Shown here piece by piece: positions 1-7,238 of a stretch of 45,368 nt of DNA. Position numbers and translations under genes: made by a program. The first letter of the stretch is position 1. Each line of letters starts with the position of its first letter. The notes under the pieces are model-generated. The model was not told the DNA's origin. It saw only the letters and a program-made list of their open reading frames with translations, and searched no databases. This DNA is from Streptosporangiales bacterium. Lineage in GTDB: Bacteria > Actinomycetota > Actinomycetes > Streptosporangiales > WHST01. The stretch is taken from positions 1 through 45,368 of the forward strand of contig WHST01000044.1 of the NCBI GenBank assembly GCA_009379955.1. The letters run 5' to 3'.

Positions 1-125
1 CCGGCCTGACTCTTTACGCCGTCCTCCGCGAACTCCAGGCCCTACTCGGCGTCTGGACCGGCGCTTGCCGTCTCTGCCTGCAACCCGTCCTGCCACGCCC
101 ACCCACCCCCGCAGACTCGACATAA
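1..125 (+). CDS. C-terminal fragment of a possible transposase (5' end outside window)
   Basis: An open frame enters from the left edge (codons begin at base 3) and ends at a TAA at 123-125, giving about 40 residues. The peptide contains LRELQALLGVWTGAC followed by a CRLC-type cysteine pair and a proline-rich tail. Short tails of this kind, with a leucine-rich LRELQ helix and a Cys pair, resemble the ends of some actinobacterial DDE transposases, but the match is from memory and weak. No terminal inverted repeat or target duplication can be seen because the rest of the element is outside the window. It could equally be the end of an unrelated gene. Confidence 0.35.
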   Translation, partial: GLTLYAVLRELQALLGVWTGACRLCLQPVLPRPPTPADST

Positions 126-140
126 CAAAGTACTACTAGG

Positions 141-605
141 TCACCCGGCGCGGCGCTCGTAGCGCGCGCGGGCGAGGTGGTGGGCCTTTCCGAGCAGCTC
201 TCGGGTCGACCCGTCGGTACGCCGGCCGGGGTTCACCACCGCGAGCCAGCCGAGGGAGCCGTAGACGGGATGGGCGATGACAGCGTCGACGGCACCGGTG
301 TCGACGGTGTCATCGGTTCGTGCGCGCGGCACGTGGCCTGTCCAGCGAACGAAGGACTCCTTCCCGGCGGCGACGTTGACGCGGAACGCGGCCGGGCGGT
401 CCAGGCCCGACGTCTCGTCGCCCGGGTAGTTCTTCGTCACGATCGTCGCGAACGGCTGAGTCGCTTCCGGCATGACGCCATCGGGAGCGTAGTAGAAGAA
501 CGTGTCGCCCCAGCTGACCTCGGGTGAGCCGTCGCCGGGCCCCGGCCTGACGATCAGCACTCCGTCGAGGGCTGCCACGAAGTCGATGATCTCGTCGATG
601 GTCAT
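141..605 (-). CDS. DUF6194 family protein
   Basis: A 154-residue soluble protein without signal peptide or membrane segment. The sequence MTIDEIIDFVAALDGV, the WGDTFFYYAPDG strand and the PFATIVTKNYPGDE segment are the pattern I associate with the DUF6194 family of actinobacterial proteins of unknown function. The ending HPVYGSLGWLAVVNPG is also typical and resembles MmcQ/YjbR-like small domains, so a DNA-binding or ligand-binding role is possible but unproven. It is transcribed away from the MerR-type regulator starting near 693, so the two may share a control region. The length is about right for the family and nothing is truncated. Family call moderately sure, function unknown. Confidence 0.8.
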   Translation of the reverse strand: MTIDEIIDFVAALDGVLIVRPGPGDGSPEVSWGDTFFYYAPDGVMPEATQPFATIVTKNYPGDETSGLDRPAAFRVNVAAGKESFVRWTGHVPRARTDDTVDTGAVDAVIAHPVYGSLGWLAVVNPGRRTDGSTRELLGKAHHLARARYERRAG

Positions 606-692
606 GCACTCCAGCGTTTCATTAAGGTGCTTGTGGAGACTTCGGGTCCGCGGACGGGAGCGTCAGGGGTGTCGACTCTCAACTCGTCGACC

Positions 693-1397
693 ATGCGCAC
701 GGTCGACGTCGCGCGACGCGCCGGGTACTCCGTACAGCAGGTGCGCAACCTCGAGCGCGACGGGGTGCTGCCGACGGCGACGCGCACGGCAGCGGGCTAC
801 CGCAGGTACGAGGAGATCCACCTGCGTTCCGCGCAGGCCTACCGGGCGCTGGCAGCCGGCGCGGGCCCGGTCGAGGCCAAGCGGATCGTTCGAGCGGTAC
901 ACGAGTGCCCGGCGCCTGAGGTACTTGCCCTCCTCGACGCGGCACACGCCCGACTCGACCGCGAGCGAACGGACCTCGCACTCGCCGTGCGGGCCGCCGA
1001 GGCGATCACCGCGGAGCCGATCGACGACGTACGCGCGCGGGACTCGATGAGCGTGTCCGAGCTCGCCGCCGCGCTCGGCGTGCGCACATCGACGTTGCGG
1101 CACTGGGACGCCGAGGGACTGGTCGTTCCCGACCGCGTCTCGACGCGGGGAACGCGACAGTACGCACCCGCCGACGTCAGGGACGCGCGGATCGTCCACC
1201 AGCTACGCGGTGCCGGGTACCGAATCGACACCCTCCGGGCCCTGATGCCGGACCTCCCGCGCGGGCACCGGTCGGGGGACGTCGCAGCCGCGCTGGCGGC
1301 CCGGGACGCGAGCATCGCGGCCCGCTCCCATGCCCTTCTCGACGCCGCCGCCGCCCTCAGTGCCGTAATCGCGCTCGGGGCGAATCCGCCTCGGTGA
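693..1397 (+). CDS. MerR-family transcriptional regulator with two MerR-type HTH units
   Basis: A 234-residue regulator. Residues 1-70 form a MerR winged helix (MRTVDVARRAGYSVQQVR, then LERDGVLP and GYRRY). A second MerR-like unit begins near residue 121 (MSVSELAAALGVRTSTLRHW, then AEGLVVPDR and RQYAPADVRDARIV). Normal MerR proteins have one N-terminal HTH followed by a dimerising coiled coil and effector domain; here the effector domain appears replaced by a second DNA-binding unit. The ATG at 693 places the HTH at the N terminus as usual. An in-frame GTG at 627 would add 22 residues without similarity, and neither start has a strong ribosome-binding site. The 3' end overlaps the convergent PAP2 gene by 41 bases. 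Target genes cannot be read from the sequence; the divergent DUF6194 gene is the nearest candidate. Confidence 0.85.
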   Translation: MRTVDVARRAGYSVQQVRNLERDGVLPTATRTAAGYRRYEEIHLRSAQAYRALAAGAGPVEAKRIVRAVHECPAPEVLALLDAAHARLDRERTDLALAVRAAEAITAEPIDDVRARDSMSVSELAAALGVRTSTLRHWDAEGLVVPDRVSTRGTRQYAPADVRDARIVHQLRGAGYRIDTLRALMPDLPRGHRSGDVAAALAARDASIAARSHALLDAAAALSAVIALGANPPR

Positions 1398-2247
1398 CGT
1401 CGCCGCCGTGCGTGCGGCGTGAGACCCAGGACGCCGCGACCGGCAGCTGCCTTGCCGCTCGGACCTCCCGGGCGCGTGACACCGGCAGCAGCGGTCTGCC
1501 CACCGGCAGGAACCGGTCAGGCAGGGCCGCCTCGGCCCGCACGATGATCCGCAGCACCACACCGCCCGCGACGACACCTCCGACGAGGTCGGTCACCCAG
1601 TGCCAGCCGAGGACGAATGACGTGAACACCGCGTTGAGCGTGATCAGAGCCGCGCAGAAGCCCAGCAACGTGACGAGCCGCCTCGACGCCGAGCTGTACT
1701 TCGCGATGAGGCACACGGCGAGGCCGTAGAAGATCACGGACTCCGCGGCGTGCCCGGAGGGATAGCTGATGCCGTGCCAACCCTGGCTGAAGAGGCCGCC
1801 CTGGAAGAACGACGGGTCGTTCAGCTGCGGCGCCGGCCGGGCGAACCCGATCTTCATCAGCCCGATGACGCCGAGGAACCCGACCTCCGCCGCGAAACCG
1901 GCGAGGATCGGCCGCCAGGAGCGTCGCCGCCACGCCAGCGGGATCGCGACCGCGGCGAGGACGGGAAGGACGACGGCCTGACCGGCGATGCGGTCGAGGA
2001 CCTCCTGGAAGAACGGGCGCAGGGACGGCGCGTACCACCGGATCCACTGGAAGTCCAGTAGCTTGTCGAGCTCGCGCAGCGGGCCGCTGGCGAGCACGGT
2101 GACGACGACGAACGCCACCACGAGCACGGGCAACGAGGCCGCGCGACCAGCGAGCCGCCGCAGCCGTGAGGGCCTCGCATCGGCGCCGGGCGAGTCCGCC
2201 GTCTGGCTGATCTCGCTATCGACCGAGTGCGCTTCGACTACCGACAT
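1357..2247 (-). CDS. PAP2-family membrane phosphatase
   Basis: A 296-residue integral membrane protein with about six hydrophobic segments. The phosphatidic-acid-phosphatase type 2 signature is visible: a first motif K-x4-RPAP (KIGFARPAP), the central SYPSGHAAES, and the third motif LGWHWVTD carrying the His and Asp. Members remove phosphate from lipid or isoprenoid phosphates at the membrane, for example undecaprenyl diphosphate. Two usual arginines look changed: the second RP of motif 1 is AP, and the residue normally Arg before the LG of motif 3 is Phe (TSFVLG). Activity may therefore be altered. The Arg-rich C-terminal tail lies opposite the end of the MerR-type gene (41-base convergent overlap). 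Substrate not predictable. Confidence 0.88.
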   Translation of the reverse strand: MSVVEAHSVDSEISQTADSPGADARPSRLRRLAGRAASLPVLVVAFVVVTVLASGPLRELDKLLDFQWIRWYAPSLRPFFQEVLDRIAGQAVVLPVLAAVAIPLAWRRRSWRPILAGFAAEVGFLGVIGLMKIGFARPAPQLNDPSFFQGGLFSQGWHGISYPSGHAAESVIFYGLAVCLIAKYSSASRRLVTLLGFCAALITLNAVFTSFVLGWHWVTDLVGGVVAGGVVLRIIVRAEAALPDRFLPVGRPLLPVSRAREVRAARQLPVAASWVSRRTHGGDVTEADSPRARLRH

Positions 2248-2308
2248 GAGACCTCAGGGTAAACGCCCACCCGGACCGCGCTTGCAGGTCACCCCCACTT
2301 TCGTGCTC

Positions 2309-2329
2309 ACGAGGCGATAACGACCTCGT
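2309..2329 (-). terminator. Weak hairpin downstream of the membrane glycosyltransferase gene
   Basis: ACGAGG (2309-2314) pairs with CCTCGT (2324-2329) across a nine-base loop, 14 bases beyond the stop of the leftward gene ending at 2343. There is no T-run. It could be a weak intrinsic terminator or chance in GC-rich DNA. Confidence 0.25.
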
Positions 2330-2342
2330 CCGAGCGGCATGT

Positions 2343-3827
2343 TCAGGGCCGGGATGGTGCGAAATATGCGTAGATAGGCGCTTCTTCGTTCAACCGGATG
2401 CGCGGCCAGCCGGCCACACCGTCGGGTGGTCGCTCGCCGAACAGCACCGTCACGAACCGGGCGTCCTCCCGCTGCGCTCTGCGCTGGTCCCGCCGGAACT
2501 CCCGTTGCCAGTTCGCGCTGGCCAGCGCCGAGAGGTTGTCGCCGGCCTCGCAGCCGAGGGCGTAGGCGAGGGCCGGTGCCTGGTAGCCGGAGACGACACA
2601 GGGCGGCGAGATGCCGTGCTCGCCGATGCGCTCCGCGTAGCCCTGCCGCGCCTGCCGTACCGCCAGGGAGCCGGGCGCCCTGTCGAACGCGGCGACCACC
2701 TGGACGCCGGTGTACAGGAGGACCGCGATGGCTGCCGCACCCGCGACCACGTTCCTCCTGCTGCCGACCGACGACCTGACGAGCCGCACCAGCGCCGCGG
2801 CGGCCACCACGACGAGCACGCACTGTGCGGGCAGCAGGTACCGGTCGGAGGCGTACGAGAGCAGCAGGAAGTACGGAAGGATGAGCCCGGCGGACGCGAC
2901 CAGTGTCAGCACCCAGACGGGCCTCGGCCAGCCCCCGCACACGCCACGGACGACCGCGACCGTCACCACCACCGCGGCCGCCCACCCCACGCCGAGGGCG
3001 AGCGTCGGCAGCGGCGCCGTGGCGGCCTGGGCCGCGATGCTCGCCGCCCACTGGGACACGAGCGGGTCGCTCCCGGCGTCGGTGATGGTCTGCATGCCCG
3101 CCAGCCGCGTGACCGGACCGCCGAAGCGCACGAGCGCCTCGACCAGCCAGGCGACGCCGCCGATGCCGAGCCCGGCCAGCACCGCGACCGGCGGCCCCAC
3201 CCGCCGCCACCGACGTACCACGACACACGCGGCGAACAGCGGAACGGCGAGGAACACGGCATCGGTCGGCCGCACGAGCGACATCAATCCGAGCGAGCCC
3301 GCCACGCCGACCAGCGCCCGCCACTCCCCTGCCCCCTCCACCGCGCGCACGAAGAACGCGACGGTGGCGACGGCCGTGAGGGCGGTGTACAGGTTCGGCA
3401 GGGCGAGGTGGGCGATCAGGAGAACCTCGCTCGAGAAGGCGAACAGCAGGGCCGCGAGCGGCGCGACGCGCGCGTCCACCGCCAGCCAGGGCCGGAACGC
3501 CAGGAAGAGGCCGAGAGCGCTCACCACGGTCAGGTAGCCACGGATCACGGTGAACGAGGACGTCACGGCCGTGACGGGTGCGAGCAGGAACGCCATGCCG
3601 GGTGCGCGATGCGGCGACGGCGTGAGGTCCGGTGCGTGCTGCGAGAACTGGCTGACGTAGACGACCTCGTCCCAGCTCTGGAACACGTCGAGCGGGATGA
3701 GCGCCACCTGCGTCACGGCGAACCCGGCCGCGACGACGGCGAGCCAGAAGACGCCCGAGCGTCGCGTCACCCACGCCAAGGCACCCATCGACATGCCCCA
3801 GATCATGCCCCCGGCGCGAATGATCAT
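2343..3827 (-). CDS. GT-C type membrane glycosyltransferase (family 39-like)
   Basis: A 494-residue polytopic membrane protein. After one N-terminal helix an acidic loop motif SWDE (residues 51-54) appears, followed by HRAPG near residue 73 and roughly ten further hydrophobic helices, then a soluble C-terminal part (about residues 385-494). This layout fits the GT-C fold of the ArnT/PMT group (GT39/GT83), which uses polyprenyl-phosphate sugars on the outer face of the membrane with a catalytic Asp/Glu in the first loop. Acceptor and donor are unknown. The start at 3827 is the longest; ATG codons at residues 8 and 12 are alternatives. It is divergent from the SRPBCC-like gene, across a spacer containing a perfect palindrome. 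Confidence 0.75.
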   Translation of the reverse strand: MIIRAGGMIWGMSMGALAWVTRRSGVFWLAVVAAGFAVTQVALIPLDVFQSWDEVVYVSQFSQHAPDLTPSPHRAPGMAFLLAPVTAVTSSFTVIRGYLTVVSALGLFLAFRPWLAVDARVAPLAALLFAFSSEVLLIAHLALPNLYTALTAVATVAFFVRAVEGAGEWRALVGVAGSLGLMSLVRPTDAVFLAVPLFAACVVVRRWRRVGPPVAVLAGLGIGGVAWLVEALVRFGGPVTRLAGMQTITDAGSDPLVSQWAASIAAQAATAPLPTLALGVGWAAAVVVTVAVVRGVCGGWPRPVWVLTLVASAGLILPYFLLLSYASDRYLLPAQCVLVVVAAAALVRLVRSSVGSRRNVVAGAAAIAVLLYTGVQVVAAFDRAPGSLAVRQARQGYAERIGEHGISPPCVVSGYQAPALAYALGCEAGDNLSALASANWQREFRRDQRRAQREDARFVTVLFGERPPDGVAGWPRIRLNEEAPIYAYFAPSRP

Positions 3828-3850
3828 GTTTAGTGGGTGAAGCCGTCGTT

Positions 3851-3872
3851 CCCACGGCGCATGCGCCGTGGG
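3851..3872. promoter_or_regulatory. Perfect 22-bp palindrome in a divergent intergenic region
   Basis: CCCACGGCGCA is followed directly by its exact reverse complement TGCGCCGTGGG. It lies 24 bases upstream of the leftward glycosyltransferase start and about 95 bases upstream of the rightward SRPBCC-like start. A partial copy of the arm (ACCGTGGGAAG) follows near 3889. A regulator operator is the simplest reading; a cruciform or attenuator hairpin is the alternative. Confidence 0.45.
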
Positions 3873-3967
3873 CAGGACGTACTCACCGTGGGAAGTGGAC
3901 GCGAAGACCTGGAGGGACGCCCCATGCCCAGCGGAGACGACGCCGCCCGTTGGTCGGGAGCGCGGTC

Positions 3968-4399
3968 ATGAGTGGCGGGCAGCGCCGGCTGCTGTTCGAG
4001 GTGTCCGCACCAGTGCGCGCCACGCTCGACGAGCTGCACGGCCTGATCGACGAGGGCTGGCTCGGGCGTGCGCTCGGCTGGGGCGAGATGCCTCCCGACG
4101 ACGGACCGGGGGCAGGACGCGGAGTCGCCCACGCCCCGGGGATGCTCGGCATGCAGGGCGGCTGGTGGTACCGGGGCGAGTACACGGCCGAGCAGACGGG
4201 ATCCGAGGTGCGGCTGGTGCACCGCGTCTTCAATGTCGCCCGGCAGGGACGCTGGGCGGTGGCACTGGCCAACCGCTTCTTCGTCGGCTATCGCGTGGCC
4301 CTGCAGGACGGCGTCGACGACCTGGCACGACAGGCCGACGAGCACCTCGCCGCCCAGGGGAACGGCCGGGAGGGGACGCGGCGCGAAGGAGAATCTTGA
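3968..4399 (+). CDS. SRPBCC-like (polyketide cyclase/START superfamily) small protein
   Basis: A 143-residue soluble protein. The sequence RRLLFEVSAPVRATLDELHGLIDEGWLG, a central WWYRGEY strand and VRLVHRVFNVA, ending in an amphipathic helix (YRVALQDGVDDLARQADEHLA), follow the beta-strand/long C-terminal helix plan of SRPBCC domains, which bind hydrophobic ligands. The ATG at 3968 was chosen because upstream codons (frame open to 3833) encode low-complexity Arg/Pro sequence and span the palindrome at 3851. Function is not predictable. A promoter for the next gene begins at its very 3' end, so it need not be co-transcribed with the peptidase. The fold call is by pattern only. Confidence 0.65.
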   Translation: MSGGQRRLLFEVSAPVRATLDELHGLIDEGWLGRALGWGEMPPDDGPGAGRGVAHAPGMLGMQGGWWYRGEYTAEQTGSEVRLVHRVFNVARQGRWAVALANRFFVGYRVALQDGVDDLARQADEHLAAQGNGREGTRREGES

Positions 4400-4425
4400 C
4401 CCCCGTCGCGCGCAACCGCGATACT
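4396..4425 (+). promoter_or_regulatory. Putative sigma-70-type promoter for the M14 peptidase gene
   Basis: TTGACC (4396-4401) and GATACT (4420-4425) are separated by 18 bases and lie 60 bases before the peptidase ATG at 4485. The -35 box matches the consensus at five of six positions, the -10 box at four of six. It overlaps the stop of the preceding gene. Confidence 0.45.
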
Positions 4426-4484
4426 CCTCTCCATCAGCAGTCGGAGTTCCGAGGGGACCCGGAGCTCCAGGTCATGTCGCTCCT

Positions 4485-7214
4485 ATGACCGGACGTGTCC
4501 CCGTGGAACCCAGACAGCGCAGGCTCGCAGGCAGCTCGACCAGGCCGGTGCGGACGTGGGTGTCGCTCACGGCAGCGGTGGCCCTCGCCGTCTCGGGGTT
4601 CGCGCTGCAGGCACCCCCGAGCGTCAGCGCGCAGACGACGGCTCCGTGGGACGGCAACCCCCTCTCGGCCGGGCTCGGACCCACGTACGGCGAGGAATGG
4701 TGCGAGCCACCGGCCGCCGGGTCGAGCATCGCGGACCAGCAGGGTCCGCCCCTCGCCCTCATGCCCGGCGCCGCCGTCAGGTGCACACTGGACCGGTTCA
4801 CGACGGAGGCACGCCGGGCCGGCGTCCCGGACCGGATGTCGTACTCGGTCATCGGGAGGTCCGTCCAGGACCGCGACCTGTACGGCGTCGTGGTCAACGC
4901 CAGCGAGACGCCGCAGCAGCGACGCGACTACCGGCGCTGGGTCCAGCTGCGCTCGGTCATGACGACCGACCCGAAGCGTGCGCAGTCGCTGCTCGCCGAC
5001 TGGGGCCCTGACGTCAAGATCCCGATCGTCGTCGAGGCCAACATCCACGGGAACGAGGAGGAGGGCACCGACGCGGCGATGCAGGTGATCCGCGACCTCG
5101 TGACGACACCGCGCGGCACCGACCCGATGGTCGACACCCTCCTCGACCACGCGTTCCTCGTCGTGCACCCCACGATCAATCCGGACGGCCGGTACGCCGG
5201 CACGCGCGCGAACGCCAACGGCTTCGACATGAACCGGGATCTCCTCGTACAGGGGCAGCCGGAGATACGCGCGAGCATCACGAACATGCTGAAGTGGCTG
5301 CCACCCGTCGGGCTCACCATGCACGGGTACACGAACATGATCCAGTCGATGACCAAGCCACACAACCCGGGCTACGAGTACGACCTCATCCTCAAGTGGA
5401 ACCAGCGGCGGGTCGACGAGAACGACAAGGACCTCACCGCGATCGGCATGGACGTCATCCGTCAGGTCAACGACTGGAACGCGAACGCCGAGTCCGAGCC
5501 GCCGCCGGTCGGGCCCGCCTACGCCGAGGGTTGGGACGACTGGGGGCCGTTCTACACCGCGGGCCACGCGTCCACCTGGGCCGTCGACATCCAGACCGTG
5601 GAGATGTGCGACAGCGGTCCCGGTTGCGACGGGCGGTTCGGCTCGAAGCGCATGCAGTACGTGGCGTTCTACTCCTCCGCCCGGTTCTGGACCGCGCACC
5701 GCAACGCCCTGCTGAACGACCAGGTCGAGATGTTCCGCAGGGGTCTCGCCGACGCCGAGCGTGTCGACTGCTGTGACGACCCGCTCGTCGCCGACCGCGG
5801 CTTCACCGAGGCCGAGCACAACTGGACGGTCGAGTACCCCAAGGCCTACGTGATCCCGTTCGACCGCGCGCCGGCGGGACGCTCGCGCGGTCACGACGCC
5901 CAGCGAAGCGACGCCGAGGCCAACCGGCTGACCCGGTGGCTGCTCGACAACGGGGTCCGCGTCACCGAGACGACGAGGGACTTCGAGTGGGGCGACACGA
6001 CGTTCCCCGCACGTTCCTACGTCGTGTGGATGGACCAGCCGCTACGCGGGCTGGCGCTCACCACGCTCGGCGCGGGCCAGGACATCTCGGACCGCATCGC
6101 GCGCCTCTACGCGCCGCCCGGCGCCTGGAGCCCCGGTCACATCTGGGGCGCGGACGTCGTCGAGATCCCCCGCGGGGACTCCACGTTCGACCCGCGCACC
6201 GTCCGCGTGTCCTCGACGAACCGGCTGACCGGCGGCGTCCGCGGCGGTGGTCACGCCGACTGGTACGCGGTGACACCGCGTGGACCGTCGGAGGTGCGCG
6301 CCGTCCTCGACGTACTGCGCGACGGCGTGGACGGCGGAGTGGCCGAGGAGGAGTTCACCAGCGCGAGCGCGGGGACCATGCCGGCCGGGTCGCTGATCTT
6401 CCCGAGTGGGCACAAGGCGGTCACGGCACTGCGGGCCGCGGGCATGAAAGCCGGCTTCTACTTCGAGCGCGGGAAGGGCAATAAGCCGGAGACGTCGAAC
6501 CTGTCCGGCGTGCCGCGCATCGCGGTGCTCGTGGACAGCGCGGCCCCCGCCATGAATGACACGCTCTGGTCGCTGCAGCGGATCTTCGGCGACGACGCCG
6601 AGTTCGTGTCCGTCGCGGCCGGCGACGACTCGCTCCAGAACGCTCCGGACGACCCGCTGCGCGACTTCGACGTCGTCTACAACGCCGGCCAGAACTACCC
6701 GGCGGCGGAGAACGACACCGCCCGCACCCGGCTGCAGGCGTTCTTCGAGCGGGGCGGCGGGTACATCGGCACGAGCCAGTCGGCGAACAACTTCGCCTTC
6801 CTCAACAACGCCGACCCCGCGCTGATCGACGGAGCCCTGACGCAAGCAAGCCAGCCGGCCGGCGGCGGTATCGCCCGCTGGGCCAACACCGGGTCCGGCG
6901 GACCACTCACCGGGGGCTACCCGAGTGAGGACTTCCTCTACCTGCCGACGAACGTCACGTACTTCTCGTCGGTGCCGGCCGCCGCCACGGTCGACGGGCG
7001 CTACCTCGACGACACCACCGACATGTTCGTCGCCGGCCTGTGGCGCGACCGGCAGGAGGAGGCGGCGGGAGCGCCGGTGATCGCGCACGGGCAGACCACC
7101 GCAGGGAGCCGCTATGTCGCCTTCGCGACGAACCCGTTCTCCCGCGGCGACGCGGAGCGTGAGTGGACGCTGATGGGCCAGGCCGCCTTCTGGTCCGACC
7201 TGACCGACGAGTAG
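4485..7214 (+). CDS. Secreted M14-family zinc carboxypeptidase with C-terminal GATase-like region
   Basis: A 909-residue exported protein. Residues about 20-50 form a signal peptide (Arg-rich n-region, SLTAAVALAVSGFAL core, probable cleavage after VSA). The M14 fold is shown by the zinc motif HGNEEEG (H188, E191), the third zinc ligand in LTMHGYTNM (H280), the FDMNRD motif, and a candidate catalytic Glu in DIQTVEMCD. It would cleave peptides or amidated cell-wall/peptide substrates outside the cell. The last 250 residues, beginning at VPRIAVLVDSAAP with ERGGGYIGTSQ and a final FATNPFSRGDAEREW, resemble a class-I glutamine-amidotransferase/ThuA-like fold, which many M14 proteins lack. The ATG at 4485 is used because it immediately precedes the signal peptide; the frame is open further upstream but there it overlaps the previous gene. 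Confidence 0.85.
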   Translation: MTGRVPVEPRQRRLAGSSTRPVRTWVSLTAAVALAVSGFALQAPPSVSAQTTAPWDGNPLSAGLGPTYGEEWCEPPAAGSSIADQQGPPLALMPGAAVRCTLDRFTTEARRAGVPDRMSYSVIGRSVQDRDLYGVVVNASETPQQRRDYRRWVQLRSVMTTDPKRAQSLLADWGPDVKIPIVVEANIHGNEEEGTDAAMQVIRDLVTTPRGTDPMVDTLLDHAFLVVHPTINPDGRYAGTRANANGFDMNRDLLVQGQPEIRASITNMLKWLPPVGLTMHGYTNMIQSMTKPHNPGYEYDLILKWNQRRVDENDKDLTAIGMDVIRQVNDWNANAESEPPPVGPAYAEGWDDWGPFYTAGHASTWAVDIQTVEMCDSGPGCDGRFGSKRMQYVAFYSSARFWTAHRNALLNDQVEMFRRGLADAERVDCCDDPLVADRGFTEAEHNWTVEYPKAYVIPFDRAPAGRSRGHDAQRSDAEANRLTRWLLDNGVRVTETTRDFEWGDTTFPARSYVVWMDQPLRGLALTTLGAGQDISDRIARLYAPPGAWSPGHIWGADVVEIPRGDSTFDPRTVRVSSTNRLTGGVRGGGHADWYAVTPRGPSEVRAVLDVLRDGVDGGVAEEEFTSASAGTMPAGSLIFPSGHKAVTALRAAGMKAGFYFERGKGNKPETSNLSGVPRIAVLVDSAAPAMNDTLWSLQRIFGDDAEFVSVAAGDDSLQNAPDDPLRDFDVVYNAGQNYPAAENDTARTRLQAFFERGGGYIGTSQSANNFAFLNNADPALIDGALTQASQPAGGGIARWANTGSGGPLTGGYPSEDFLYLPTNVTYFSSVPAAATVDGRYLDDTTDMFVAGLWRDRQEEAAGAPVIAHGQTTAGSRYVAFATNPFSRGDAEREWTLMGQAAFWSDLTDE

Positions 7215-7238
7215 GGACGCGGGACGTACGCTTGTCGG

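Noticed and set aside
2254-3855. Long leftward frame (533 codons) and a rightward frame over 2505-3833 on top of the membrane glycosyltransferase gene
   Set aside because: Both are Arg/Gly/Pro-rich shadows caused by high third-position GC; only the 2343-3827 frame gives helices and motifs.
4474-4488. Mini-ORF ATG-TCG-CTC-CTA-TGA overlapping the peptidase start, preceded by GGAG
   Set aside because: Only four codons, and GGAG is part of the self-complementary GGAGCTCC; chance is more likely than a regulatory leader peptide.
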